64,000 nt of DNA from assembly GCF_001553785.1 (NCBI RefSeq), contig NZ_LOJP01000001.1:633367-697366 (forward strand), read 5' to 3'. This DNA is from Actinoplanes sp. TFC3 (GTDB taxonomy: Bacteria > Actinomycetota > Actinomycetes > Mycobacteriales > Micromonosporaceae). Shown piece by piece: positions 50,638-59,401 of the stretch (the stretch's first letter is position 1; the number at the start of each line of letters is the position of its first letter). The notes under the pieces were generated by a model. The model had not been told where the DNA came from and did no database searches. It was given only the letters and a program-made list of their open reading frames with translations. A program made the translations under genes and the position numbers.

Positions 50638-51306
50638 CTACCCGGAAGGATTCCGCTCAATCGTGGTGGCGGCTGTGCGTGCCTTGCGTTTGCGGATGTG
50701 CCGCATGTGCAGGAAGACATAGGCGCCGATGGCCAGGACCGCCGCGCCGACCGCGTACCAGGTGTAGTGGTGAGCTTGCTCGATGAGGTCGCCGAGCTTG
50801 GGGCCCAGCAGGTACGAGATGGTTGTCCACCAGCCCACCCACAGGGCTGCGCCGATCGCGTTGTAGAGCAGGAACGTCTTCCATGGCATCGCGGTGATGC
50901 CCGCGATCACGCCGTTGAGCTGGCGCAGGCCGTCGATGAAGCGGGCCACCACGACGATGCGGTTGCCGCGCCGGGCGAAGAACTGCTCCGCCTTCTCCAG
51001 GCGGGCCGGGGTGATGAAGATGTACTTGCCGAAGCGGTGGACGGCCTTGCGGCCGCCGCGTACGCCGATCCAGTAGCCGATGTTGTCGCCCACCACGGCC
51101 GCGACGAACGCGATCAAGCCGACAACCCAGATGTCGAGCCGGCCCCAGCTCGCATAGATGGCCGCGGCGACCATGATCGTCTGGCCGGGGGCGGGGACGC
51201 CGAAGCTTTCCACTCCGATGACAGCGGCCACGGCAAGGTAGCCCCAGCGGTCGAGGATCGGGGCGACGCCGTGCAAGAAGCCCGGCAGGTCGTCGGTGGG
51301 CGGCAT
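50638..51306 (-). CDS. DedA/VTT-family membrane protein
   Basis: A 222-aa inner-membrane protein with five to six helices. The family motif GVPAPGQTIMVAAAIYA and the signature FxARRGxRxVxxxRFxxxxR appear as FFARRGNRIVVVARFIDGLR at about residues 108-127, followed by NAIGAALWVGWW. DedA proteins move polyprenyl or phospholipid carriers. ATG 51306. The C-terminus is basic (RHIRKRKARTAATT). Confidence 0.9.
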   Translation of the reverse strand: MPPTDDLPGFLHGVAPILDRWGYLAVAAVIGVESFGVPAPGQTIMVAAAIYASWGRLDIWVVGLIAFVAAVVGDNIGYWIGVRGGRKAVHRFGKYIFITPARLEKAEQFFARRGNRIVVVARFIDGLRQLNGVIAGITAMPWKTFLLYNAIGAALWVGWWTTISYLLGPKLGDLIEQAHHYTWYAVGAAVLAIGAYVFLHMRHIRKRKARTAATTIERNPSG

Positions 51307-51388
51307 GGGCTTGAAGAGCTCCTGTCGTGTGTGGGGACCGGTGCCCCCAACCCTGAACGGTATCCACCGTCACGAGGCACAAACCAAA

Positions 51389-51420
51389 GTGTGCCCCGGC
51401 GATCCCTCGCCGGGGCACAC
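51389..51420 (-). terminator. Strong bidirectional terminator after the GH92 gene
   Basis: A perfect 14-bp stem (51389-51402 with 51407-51420) with a four-base loop, followed on the minus strand by a T-rich CTTTGGTTTG. It lies 16 bases beyond the GH92 stop at 51436. Confidence 0.85.
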
Positions 51421-51435
51421 CTTACGAAACAGGTG

Positions 51436-54300
51436 CTAGTTCTGCGGCGGCACGTCGCCGGGGCCGCTGCCCCAGGTCAAACTGGGGGTGGCGGCCAGCG
51501 TGTAGACAAGCTTGCCACCCTTGGTGATCTTGTCGGCGGTTAGCCACCCCTTCGTGGTGGATTTGCCGTCCACGGTCAATTTTTGTACGTAGATCGCGTT
51601 GTCGGCGCTGCGCGGTGCCTCGATCGTGAGGTCCTTGCCGTTGGCCAGGTGCACCACCGCCCGTGGGAACAGCGGGCTGGTCAGCGCCAGCTCGGCCCGG
51701 GTCGGCACGGTCGGGTACAAGCCGAGCGCGCTGAACACGTACCAGGCGCTCATCGTGCCGGCGTCGTCGTTGCCGGGGATGCCCCCGGTGGTCGCGTTCC
51801 ACTTCTGGTTGATGATCGCCCGCACCGTCTCCTGCGTCTTGTACGCGGAGCCGAGGTAGTTGTACAGGTACGGCGTCTGGATGTCCGGCTCGTTGGTCGC
51901 GTCGAACTTCGTCCCGCTGGTGGCGCTCAGATCGAACGAGCCGTCGGGCTTGCGGAAGAACGCGTCCAGCCGCTCGATCGCTACCTTGTTGCCGCCCATC
52001 TTCTGGGCCAGCGTGGTGACGTCGGAGTAGACCATCCAGGTGTACTGGGCGCTGCTGCCCTCGACGAAGCCGGTGCCGGTGGACGGGCTGAACCCGCCGG
52101 CCCAGGTGCCGTCGCTGTAGCGGTCGCGCATCCAGCCCTTGTGCAGGTCGCCGTCGGGCACCGGGGTGGCCACCGCCGGGTCGGCGAGTTCGAGCTCACC
52201 GAGCTGCACGATGTCCGCGCCGCCGTTCTTGGTGACGTTGAGGCGGTAGTAGGTGAACGCCTGCGGCGCGGCGATCGTGTACTCCTTGGTCTGCCCGCGC
52301 TGCTCGAAGGTCTCCCCGGTGCGGGAGTCGATCGTGGTCCACATGGTGCCGTCGGTGGAGCCCTGCAGCGTCCAGTCCTGCGGGTCACGCTCGGGCACGT
52401 CGTTGCCGGAGGTGAGGGCGTACTTGTTCACGGTCAGCGGCTGCGCCACCTTGGCCTGGAGCCAGCCGGTGGTGGCGAAGGTCAGCCACTTGGTGCCCTT
52501 GTCACCGTCGAACGCCTGCGCTTTGCCCTCGTACGGTGCATTCTCCGCACTGGCCTGGATCTCGGTGATCTTCTCCCGGATGTTGTGCTCCAGGCCGGTG
52601 TCGATCTGCGCCTCGGGGTCGAACACGTTGCGCCAGTTGTGCGACCGGTCGAGGAAGGTTGCGTGCTGCTTGTCGTCGCCGAGCGCCTTGGCCAACTGGG
52701 CGATGCCGTAGTCGGCAGCGGCGTCCTCCAGCGTCTCGGCCGCACCGCCCCAGCAGTGGCAGTTGTCGGCGGGGACGTAGCCGAGTTCGAGGTACTTGTC
52801 GAGGGCCGGGCGCTGGCCGACGCACTCGACGTTGCAGCCCTTGTCGCTGGAGTCGTTGGCGGTCGGCACGGTGGCCGCGTCCACCAGCGAGTCGAAGGCA
52901 CCCTGTACGTCGAAGTCGCGGGCGCCGAACGCGTACATGCCGGCGACTGCGGCGGCCGCGGGGTCCCCGGACATGACTGCGGTCTTGCCGTGCTGCAGCA
53001 GCCACCGGTCCCACTCGCCGTCGCGCTGGGTGGCGTAGTTGAACAGGCTCTGGGCGTAGTCGGAGGCCTGCTTCGGGTCCAGGACCGCCAGTAGCTGGAT
53101 TTGCGCCCGGTACTGGTCCCAACCGGAGAACGTACCGTATTGGGCCTTTTGTCCTGTGGATAACGTGTGGATGGCGTCATCGGCACCGTAGTAGCGGCCG
53201 TCCACGTCGCTGGTCAGGGTCGGCTCGAGCATCGAGTGGTAGAGCGCGGTGTAGAACGTCGTCTTCTGGGCCTCGGTACCGCCGCCGATGCCGATCTTCT
53301 TCAGCCGGGCCGTCCAGGCCGAGCGTGCACCGGCCGCGATCGAGTTGAAGCTGAGCCGGTCGGGTGACTCGGCCTTCAGGTTGGCCACAGCGCCGTCAAG
53401 GCTCACGTAGGAGATCGCTACGCGCAGGTTCACGCTGGTCGTACCGGGGGCGAAGGTGACGTACCCGCCCGAGCCCTTGCCCGCGTTTGGCCGGCCGCTG
53501 GTGCTGTAGCCGCTGCCGCCGGTGGCGTCCGTGGTACCCGGGTTGAGCGCCGCGTCCTTCCACGTACCGGTGGCGCTGAACGGCTGGTCGAGCTTCGCCG
53601 TGAAGTGCAGCGTGTAGTACGCGTGCGAGTTGTCCGTGCTCTGCGGGCCGCAGAAGTTACCGGCCTTGACCGAGCCCGTGATGGTCTGGGTGGCCGGGTC
53701 GATGTGCACCGAGGCGTCTTCGCTGCCGGTCTCCGACATCGACGTACGGAACAACAGGCTCGCGCTCTTGTCCGCCGGGAACGTGAACTTGCCGAACCCG
53801 GTGCGCGGCGTGGCAGTCAGCTCCGCGCCGGCCCCGCTGTCCAGGCCGACCTTGTAGTAGCCGGGCTTGGCCACCTCGTTGGCGTGCGAGAACGTGCTGG
53901 CAAACACCGCGTCCGTGGCATCTGCGGTCGGCGAACTGGCCACTTCCCCGACGTACGGCAGAATCGGAATGTCGCCGTTTGCCCCGGAACACCCGACACC
54001 GCTGAGGTGGGTCAGGCTGAGGCCCCGGATGCGTGTGGCCGTGTACTGGTAGCCGCCCGGCGCGGGGGTCGAGATCTGGGTGCCTCGCGAGGTCTGCGGG
54101 CTCCACGCCAGCATGCCGAACGGGGTGACCGCACCGGGATAGGTGTTGCCGAGGTTGGTGCTGCCGATGAGCGGATTGACGTAGGCCGCGGGCTCCGAGA
54201 CCAGCGGCGGCAGAGCGGCGGCGGCGGCTTGCGCGGCCGCGCCGAACGGAACAGTCAGGGCGACACCCGCGAGGGCGGCGACGGTACGGCGTCCGAGCAT
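51436..54300 (-). CDS. Secreted GH92 alpha-mannosidase with an inserted F5/8C (CBM32-like) domain
   Basis: A 954-aa exported enzyme. Signal peptide MLGRRTVAALAGVALTVPFG, then the GH92 N-domain (YVNPLIGSTNLGNTYPGAVTPFG, GLSLTHLSGVGCSGANGDIPILP) and barrel (QYGTFSGWDQYRAQIQLL, PGNDDAGTMSAWYVFSALGLYP). Between residues about 575 and 705 the catalytic domain is interrupted, just after NVFDPE, by a discoidin-like domain (AFDGDKGTKWLTF, TGWLQAKVAQPL, YYRLNVTKNGG). The enzyme then resumes with GWMRDRYSDGTW. GH92 enzymes are calcium-dependent exo-alpha-mannosidases and act on N-glycan or yeast mannans. ATG 54300. Confidence 0.9.
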   Translation of the reverse strand: MLGRRTVAALAGVALTVPFGAAAQAAAAALPPLVSEPAAYVNPLIGSTNLGNTYPGAVTPFGMLAWSPQTSRGTQISTPAPGGYQYTATRIRGLSLTHLSGVGCSGANGDIPILPYVGEVASSPTADATDAVFASTFSHANEVAKPGYYKVGLDSGAGAELTATPRTGFGKFTFPADKSASLLFRTSMSETGSEDASVHIDPATQTITGSVKAGNFCGPQSTDNSHAYYTLHFTAKLDQPFSATGTWKDAALNPGTTDATGGSGYSTSGRPNAGKGSGGYVTFAPGTTSVNLRVAISYVSLDGAVANLKAESPDRLSFNSIAAGARSAWTARLKKIGIGGGTEAQKTTFYTALYHSMLEPTLTSDVDGRYYGADDAIHTLSTGQKAQYGTFSGWDQYRAQIQLLAVLDPKQASDYAQSLFNYATQRDGEWDRWLLQHGKTAVMSGDPAAAAVAGMYAFGARDFDVQGAFDSLVDAATVPTANDSSDKGCNVECVGQRPALDKYLELGYVPADNCHCWGGAAETLEDAAADYGIAQLAKALGDDKQHATFLDRSHNWRNVFDPEAQIDTGLEHNIREKITEIQASAENAPYEGKAQAFDGDKGTKWLTFATTGWLQAKVAQPLTVNKYALTSGNDVPERDPQDWTLQGSTDGTMWTTIDSRTGETFEQRGQTKEYTIAAPQAFTYYRLNVTKNGGADIVQLGELELADPAVATPVPDGDLHKGWMRDRYSDGTWAGGFSPSTGTGFVEGSSAQYTWMVYSDVTTLAQKMGGNKVAIERLDAFFRKPDGSFDLSATSGTKFDATNEPDIQTPYLYNYLGSAYKTQETVRAIINQKWNATTGGIPGNDDAGTMSAWYVFSALGLYPTVPTRAELALTSPLFPRAVVHLANGKDLTIEAPRSADNAIYVQKLTVDGKSTTKGWLTADKITKGGKLVYTLAATPSLTWGSGPGDVPPQN

Positions 54301-54369
54301 GCAGATCCCCTACTGACATCGATGTCATGCCATGTCGAGGTTCAGCCTGTATCGACTCCGTCCGATGTG

Positions 54370-54727
54370 TCAAGAAGGTGGCCGGCTCTTGACAAGATGG
54401 AGCAGCCAGTTTTTCCCGTCCGTGTGGATCAGCGCGTACCGATGGGATCCCCTCCCGCCCGTGCAGCGTGAACACCATCCGCTTGGCGTTGCGGTCGATC
54501 TGCTCCCACCACCCGATGTCCGCGATGAACTTGTCCTCGTCGGTGTAGGTCAAATGCTCCAGATCATGATCCGGTACGGCCACAGCCAGGCGGTTGCGCG
54601 CCGGGTCAACCGGCAGTCCCCGGGGCACGGCCCAGGACCTCAGCACCCCCTCCTCTTCGAGCCGGAGATCGTAGTGGGGTTGTGGCTTGCGGTGATCATG
54701 GAGAACGAACGATGGTCGGTCGGCCAC
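54370..54727 (-). pseudogene. Stand-alone LigD 3'-phosphoesterase-like gene with a frameshift
   Basis: From GTG 54727 (AGGAG ribosome site eight bases upstream) the frame gives RPSFVLHDHRKPQPHYDLRLE, VLRSWAVPRGLPVDPARN and DHDLEHLTYTDED, the phosphoesterase domain of LigD. After VFTLHGREG the expected continuation RYALIHTDGKNWLLHLVKS is found one frame away and ends at 54370-54372. The total span is 358 bases, one more than a multiple of three, which fits a single inserted base near 54440-54455. The original would be about 118 aa. It is a true pseudogene or a sequencing error. The zinc-binding His and Asp pattern (HDHRKPQPHYDLR) is intact. Confidence 0.8.
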
Positions 54728-54793
54728 TGCATTGAACTCCTGCCGTACGAGATCCGTAACGCCTCCTGGAGTGTCCCGGAGGAGGGCTACGTC

Positions 54794-56491
54794 TTGTCTG
54801 AACCAGTCACCGCCGCTACCGAGCCGGCGCCGGAGCGCAGCAGGTTGCGCCGCGGCCTCGGCATCGCCTTCAGCGTTGCGGCGATCGTGCTGATTGTGGC
54901 CGCGCTGTTGCTTCCCAACACTCTTACCCGCCTGCTGCGAACAGGTGCGTTCTTCCGGCTGCCGGTCGAGGGTTTCGTGGCCATCGGCCTGCTCCTGCTG
55001 ATCCCGGGTGCCCGGTGGAAGAAGATCGTCGCGGGCGTGCTCGGCGCCGGTCTGGGTCTGCTGGTGGTCGAGAAAATCCTGGACATCGGCTTCTACAAGA
55101 CCCTGGCCCGCCCGTTCGACCCGGTGCTGGACTGGGTGCTGGTCGACGACGCCGAGTCGTTCCTCAAGGACTCGGTCGGCTCGGCCGGGGCGATCGGCGC
55201 GCTGATCGGCGTCATCGCGCTGATCCTGCTCATCGTCAGCCTGCTGACCTGGGCCGCGATCCGGGTCGTCAAGCTGGGCGACCAGCACCGCAAGGCCGCC
55301 GCGGGCACCGCGATCACCGGCACCGCGATCTGGGTCGTTCTGCTCATGCTCGGCGTGCAGGCCTTCACCGGCATCCCGGTCGCCGCGCGCAGCAGCTACA
55401 CCTACGCCTGGGACCGCGCCCACTCGGTCAAGAAGGGCCTCAACGACGAGAAGACGTTCGCCCGCGAGGTCAAGATCGACGCCTTTGCCACCACCCCGCC
55501 GGATCAGCTGCTCACCTCGCTGCGCGGCAAGGACGTGATGGTCACCTTCGTCGAGAGCTACGGGCGGTCGGCGGTCGAGGATCCAGCCCTCAATCCGGGT
55601 ACGGTCAAAGTCCTCGACGAAGGGTCGGCATCGCTGGCCAAGGCGGGCTATGTGGCCAAATCGGGCTGGCTGACCTCACCCACTGCCGGCGGCGGTAGCT
55701 GGCTGGCCCACTCCACCCTGCTCTCCGGCTTGTGGATCAACAACCAGCAGCGCTACCGCAACCTGACCTCCAGCGACCGGCTGACCCTGACCAGCCTGTT
55801 CAAGAAGGCCGACTGGGACACCATGAGCGTCATGCCGGGGGCCACCCGGGCCTGGCCGGAGGGCAACTTCTACGGCTACAACCGCGTGTACGACTCCCGC
55901 AACACCGGATACGCCGGCCCCAAGTTCGGCTGGGGCCCGCAACCCGACCAGTACACGCTCGACTGGTTCCAGAAGAACGTGCACGCCCCCGCGCACTCGC
56001 CCATGTTCGTCGAGATGCCGCTCGTGTCCAGCCACACCCCGTGGGCGCCGCTGCCGACCTTCATCGACTGGAAGGATGTCGGCGACGGCGCGGTCTACAC
56101 CCAGCTCAAGCAGAACGCGAAGAGCGCCAAGTCGGTGTGGAGCGACCCGGAGAAGGTCAAGCACGAGTACGCCCGCTCGGTGCAGTACACGCTGACCACG
56201 ATCATCTCGTACCTGGAAAAATTCGGTGACGACAACACCGTCATGGTCTTCCTCGGCGACCACCAGCCGGCCCCGATCGTGGTCGGCGACGGCGCCAGCC
56301 ACGATGTCCCGATCACGATCCTGGCCAAGGACAAGAAGGTGCTGGACAAGGTCGCCGACTGGAACTGGAGCGACGGCATCAAGCCGGCCCCCAACGCCCC
56401 GGTCTGGCCGATGAACCAGTTCCGCGACAGGTTCCTGACCGCGTTCGGCCCGACCGGCGACGTCAGCCGCGCCCTGTCCCCGCCCCGCTGA
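54794..56491 (+). CDS. LTA-synthase-like sulfatase-fold membrane protein
   Basis: A 565-aa protein starting at TTG 54794, chosen because an excellent GGAGGAGGG site ends seven bases upstream. Longer ORF starts run through the divergent gene. Residues 1-210 hold about five membrane segments (IAFSVAAIVLIVAALLLP, GVIALILLIVSLLTWAAI). An extracellular alkaline-phosphatase-fold domain follows (about 245-555: VMVTFVESYGRSAVED with the acidic metal ligand, GSWLAHSTLLSG with the nucleophile Ser/Thr, and VMVFLGDHQPAP). It resembles LtaS/phosphoglycerol transferases that act on lipids or wall polymers. Confidence 0.85.
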   Translation: MSEPVTAATEPAPERSRLRRGLGIAFSVAAIVLIVAALLLPNTLTRLLRTGAFFRLPVEGFVAIGLLLLIPGARWKKIVAGVLGAGLGLLVVEKILDIGFYKTLARPFDPVLDWVLVDDAESFLKDSVGSAGAIGALIGVIALILLIVSLLTWAAIRVVKLGDQHRKAAAGTAITGTAIWVVLLMLGVQAFTGIPVAARSSYTYAWDRAHSVKKGLNDEKTFAREVKIDAFATTPPDQLLTSLRGKDVMVTFVESYGRSAVEDPALNPGTVKVLDEGSASLAKAGYVAKSGWLTSPTAGGGSWLAHSTLLSGLWINNQQRYRNLTSSDRLTLTSLFKKADWDTMSVMPGATRAWPEGNFYGYNRVYDSRNTGYAGPKFGWGPQPDQYTLDWFQKNVHAPAHSPMFVEMPLVSSHTPWAPLPTFIDWKDVGDGAVYTQLKQNAKSAKSVWSDPEKVKHEYARSVQYTLTTIISYLEKFGDDNTVMVFLGDHQPAPIVVGDGASHDVPITILAKDKKVLDKVADWNWSDGIKPAPNAPVWPMNQFRDRFLTAFGPTGDVSRALSPPR

Positions 56492-56575
56492 TCTCCAGCA
56501 CGGCGCGGTAGCGGGCCTCACCTTTGCGAACCCGATCCAGCGCCGCGCCGATCCGCCACGCTTGATCTGGGCCGC

Positions 56576-57775
56576 TCAGGAAGCCGTCCAGCTGCGCGCC
56601 GCCAACTCGACCTTCCCGCCACCCACCGTCGGCACCAGCGCCGGCTCGTCACCCGCGTTGAGCGCCACCACCAGCCTCGAATCGCCGTCGAACGCCTCGT
56701 AGACGAACTGCTCATTGGTCAAGTGCAGCTGCCGGGTGCGGGCCCGGTGCAGCCACGGATGCCGCCGGCGCAGGCCGATCAGATCCTGATGCAAACGGCG
56801 GAGACTGTCCCCGTACGGCGCCAACTCGGCCGGCGTAGCTGGGAACTCGGGCCGGATGGCGTCGTCCCCGTTGGCCTTTTCCTCTTTGACGCCACGGAAG
56901 CCTTGTTCGTCGCCGGACCAGATGCTTGGGGTGCCGCCGATGGTCAGCAGGATGGCCAAGGCCAGCGGGATGTTGCGTTCGTCGGTGAGCTGGCTGGCGA
57001 TGCGGGTCACGTCGTGGTTGCCGATGAAGGTCTGCGGCGCGAACGTGTCGAGGAAGCTGTTGTGCCGTTCCAGGGCCCAGCCGAGTTCGAAGAAGTTGCC
57101 GTCGTTCAGCGCACTCCAGATGGCCTTCCACAGCTCGTACTGGGTCACCGAGTCAACAGTGGATTGCTCGACGAACGCGGCGTAATCGCCGTGGATGACC
57201 TCACCAAAGATGTACGCCTCCGGGAACTCGGCGCGTACCCGGGGCAGCACCCGCGCCCAGAAGCCGGTGGGCACCGCATAAGCCGCGTCCAGCCGCCACC
57301 CGTCGGCACCGCGGCGCAACCAGTGCTGCATGACCTCGGTGACGTAGTCCGCCACGGCCGGCTCGTCGTGGTTGAGGGTCACCAGCGAGTCGTGGCCTTC
57401 GAACACCCCTCGGCCGGTCCACGATTCCCGGGCCGCCGCGGCGTGCCCGCGACCCACATGGTTGAACACGCCGTCGAGCAGCACCCGCAGCCCCCGGTCG
57501 TGCGCGGCGGCGATCAGCTGGTCGAAATCCTCGTTGCCGCCGAGCCGCGGGTCGATGCGGAGGTGGTCGACGGTGTCGTAGCCGTGCGTCTCGGAGGCGA
57601 AGATCGGCCCCAGCAGCAGCCCGGATGCGCCCAGCTCGATCGCGTAGTCGAGCCACGCCTGCAGCCGATGCAGGCCGCCGCTGTGCACGCCTGGGCGGAC
57701 CGGGTAGGCACCGGCGAAGCCGAGCGGATAGACCTGCCACCACACGGCGTGCTGCACCCAGCCGGCCTCGGTCAT
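56576..57775 (-). CDS. GH13 alpha-amylase-family protein
   Basis: A 399-aa enzyme without a signal peptide. The four family regions are present: DGVFNHVG (about residue 108), GWRLDAAYA with the nucleophile Asp (about 160), FGEVIHG with the acid/base Glu (about 190) and FIGNHDVTR (about 250). WWQVYPLGFAGAY at the start is typical. C-terminal beta-domain is short. Cytoplasmic action on maltodextrin, glycogen pieces or trehalose is likely. Substrate is open. Just downstream is only 84 bases before the convergent sulfatase-fold gene. Confidence 0.88.
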   Translation of the reverse strand: MTEAGWVQHAVWWQVYPLGFAGAYPVRPGVHSGGLHRLQAWLDYAIELGASGLLLGPIFASETHGYDTVDHLRIDPRLGGNEDFDQLIAAAHDRGLRVLLDGVFNHVGRGHAAAARESWTGRGVFEGHDSLVTLNHDEPAVADYVTEVMQHWLRRGADGWRLDAAYAVPTGFWARVLPRVRAEFPEAYIFGEVIHGDYAAFVEQSTVDSVTQYELWKAIWSALNDGNFFELGWALERHNSFLDTFAPQTFIGNHDVTRIASQLTDERNIPLALAILLTIGGTPSIWSGDEQGFRGVKEEKANGDDAIRPEFPATPAELAPYGDSLRRLHQDLIGLRRRHPWLHRARTRQLHLTNEQFVYEAFDGDSRLVVALNAGDEPALVPTVGGGKVELAARSWTAS

Positions 57776-57794
57776 GTGTCCCCCCGGGAAGCCG

Positions 57795-57825
57795 AAAAGC
57801 CGGCCCTGAACCAGGACCGGCTTTT
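57795..57825 (-). terminator. Terminator between sigma-factor and GH13 genes
   Basis: A 14-bp stem with one mismatch (57795-57808 with 57812-57825), flanked by AAAA and TTTT on either side, so it works in both directions. It lies 15 bases beyond the sigma gene's stop. Confidence 0.85.
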
Positions 57826-57839
57826 CGTGGTGGAAAAGA

Positions 57840-58649
57840 TCAGATGGTGTCGGCGGCCAGCTGGCCGCGCAGCTTGGTCAGCGCCTTGGTGAGCAGCCGG
57901 CTGACGTGCATCTGGGAGATGCCCACCTGGTCGGCGATCTGCGACTGGGTCAGGTTGCCGTAGAAGCGCAGCGTCAGGATCTTCTGCTCACGCTCGTCCA
58001 GCGAGGCCAGGGCCGGGCCCAGGGCTACGCGGGTTTCGGCGAGTTCGAATTCGTAGTCCTCGCCGCCGAGGGTGTCGCCGAGTTCGGTGCTGCCGTCGGC
58101 GCTGATCGGCGTGGACAGGCTGGTGGCGTTGTAGGCGCGGGCGCCTTCGAGGCCTTCCAGGACGTCTTCCTCGGTGACGCCGAGGTGGGCGGCGATGTCG
58201 GCCACCTGCGGGGAGCGGCCGAGGCTGTGGGTGAGGGTGGCGTTGGCCTCGGTGATGGCCAGGCGCAGCTCCTGCAGCCGGCGCGGCACGCGGACCGACC
58301 AGGTGCGGTCGCGGAAGTGGCGCTTGATCTCACCGATGATGGTGGGGATGGCGTAGCCGGCGAAGTCGACGCCGCGTTCGGGGTCGAACTTGTCGACGGC
58401 TTTGATCAGGCCGACGGTGGCGGTCTGCACCAGGTCGTCGGTGGGTTCGCCGCGGCCGGAGTAGCGGTGGGCGAGATGGCGGGCCAGCGGCAGCCAGGCC
58501 TCGATAGCCCGGTCGCGAAGGCTTGCGCGCGACGGGTGACCGGCCGGCATTGCCGCCATGGCGTTGAGCAGATCAGCGGCGCTGTCCGCAGGCGCCTCGC
58601 TGATGGTCGTCGACGCAGTGGTCGACGGGGCCGACTGGGTGACAGTCAT
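57840..58649 (-). CDS. SigB/SigF/SigG-family RNA polymerase sigma factor
   Basis: A 269-aa group-3 sigma factor. The ATG at 58649 has GGGAGGA ten bases upstream. The longer start at 58694 lacks a ribosome site. Region 2 appears as LVQTATVGLIKAVDKFDPERG and IPTIIGEIKRHFRDRTW (core binding and -10 recognition), region 3 as VTEEDVLEGLEGARAYN, and region 4 HTH as LTQSQIADQVGISQMHVSRLL. This group controls general stress and sporulation genes in actinobacteria and normally has an anti-sigma partner, which is not in view. Thr/Ser-rich N-terminus may be disordered. Confidence 0.92.
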   Translation of the reverse strand: MTVTQSAPSTTASTTISEAPADSAADLLNAMAAMPAGHPSRASLRDRAIEAWLPLARHLAHRYSGRGEPTDDLVQTATVGLIKAVDKFDPERGVDFAGYAIPTIIGEIKRHFRDRTWSVRVPRRLQELRLAITEANATLTHSLGRSPQVADIAAHLGVTEEDVLEGLEGARAYNATSLSTPISADGSTELGDTLGGEDYEFELAETRVALGPALASLDEREQKILTLRFYGNLTQSQIADQVGISQMHVSRLLTKALTKLRGQLAADTI

Positions 58650-58882
58650 TTCCGTGGTCCTCCCTGGCACCTGTCCGGAGAGCCGGTCCGGCATGAGCCG
58701 AGCCCGTCGGGCTGGGGTGTCTTTATCAGCTCAGCATGTGGACGGCGGTCGAAGCCCGACGCCGCCCACGCGCATGCTAGGCCTTTCGGTTACCGAGACC
58801 TTATCCGACAGGACGAGCCTTGACCAGCCGAAAGTATGAGTCACCTTCAGTAACCGGGAGAACACGATAGATTATCGGGTTT

Positions 58883-59392
58883 TCAATCGTTTTGTTCCTC
58901 TTTTTCTTTTTTCTTTTCTTCGCGCTCCAGGGCCAGATCCAGGGCAAGGACGCTGCCAATGATCAGCAGTGGGTCCTCACCGGCAGTAACCTGGACGGCG
59001 TAGGTGTCCCGGATGGTCAGCCACCGCTTTGACACCGCGGCGACATCCCGGCCGCCGCGCTCAATCACGTACTCGTGGTCGAGCAGGTCGCCCTTCATGG
59101 TCAGGTCGTCGGGCCCGGGAACGTCGATGGTGAACTTGTCGCGGAACGGGGTGAACAACTTTTTGTGCACCTCGGCGGCCTTCTCGCCGCCGATCCGGAT
59201 CTCGTACGTGGGCCGCAGCGCCACGAGGTGCCGGTGCACGCTGGCCACCTCGGCGCCGGACGGGTCCTCGATCACCACCTTGTTGCGGACGCTGAGCACC
59301 TTGCCGTCGACCCGGTACAGCTTCGTGCCGTGCTCATCGAGCACATCGAAGTCGTCGCCTACCGAGAAGAACTTCTCCCTGATGACATACAT
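58883..59392 (-). CDS. LURP-one-related/scramblase-like protein
   Basis: A 169-aa protein of the Tubby-like fold family. Pattern: REKFFSVGDDFDVLDEHGTKLYRVDGK at the N-terminus, then repeats of strand pairs such as EIRIGGEKAAEVHKKLFTPF and YVIERGGRDVAAVSKRWL. The C-terminal tail is charged (REEKKKEKEEQND). Its biochemical role in bacteria is not known. Plant relatives act in defence. ATG 59392. The AT-rich T tract of the 3' end codes the Lys/Glu tail. The ADH gene ends ten bases upstream, so an operon is likely. Confidence 0.85.
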   Translation of the reverse strand: MYVIREKFFSVGDDFDVLDEHGTKLYRVDGKVLSVRNKVVIEDPSGAEVASVHRHLVALRPTYEIRIGGEKAAEVHKKLFTPFRDKFTIDVPGPDDLTMKGDLLDHEYVIERGGRDVAAVSKRWLTIRDTYAVQVTAGEDPLLIIGSVLALDLALEREEKKKEKEEQND

Positions 59393-59401
59393 AGGACGAA
59401 G

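Noticed and set aside
58650-58882. Search for a SigB-type autoregulatory promoter upstream of the sigma gene
   Set aside because: GGTTAC- and GGATAA-like strings exist but none have convincing spacing. No feature is called in this 233-base gap.
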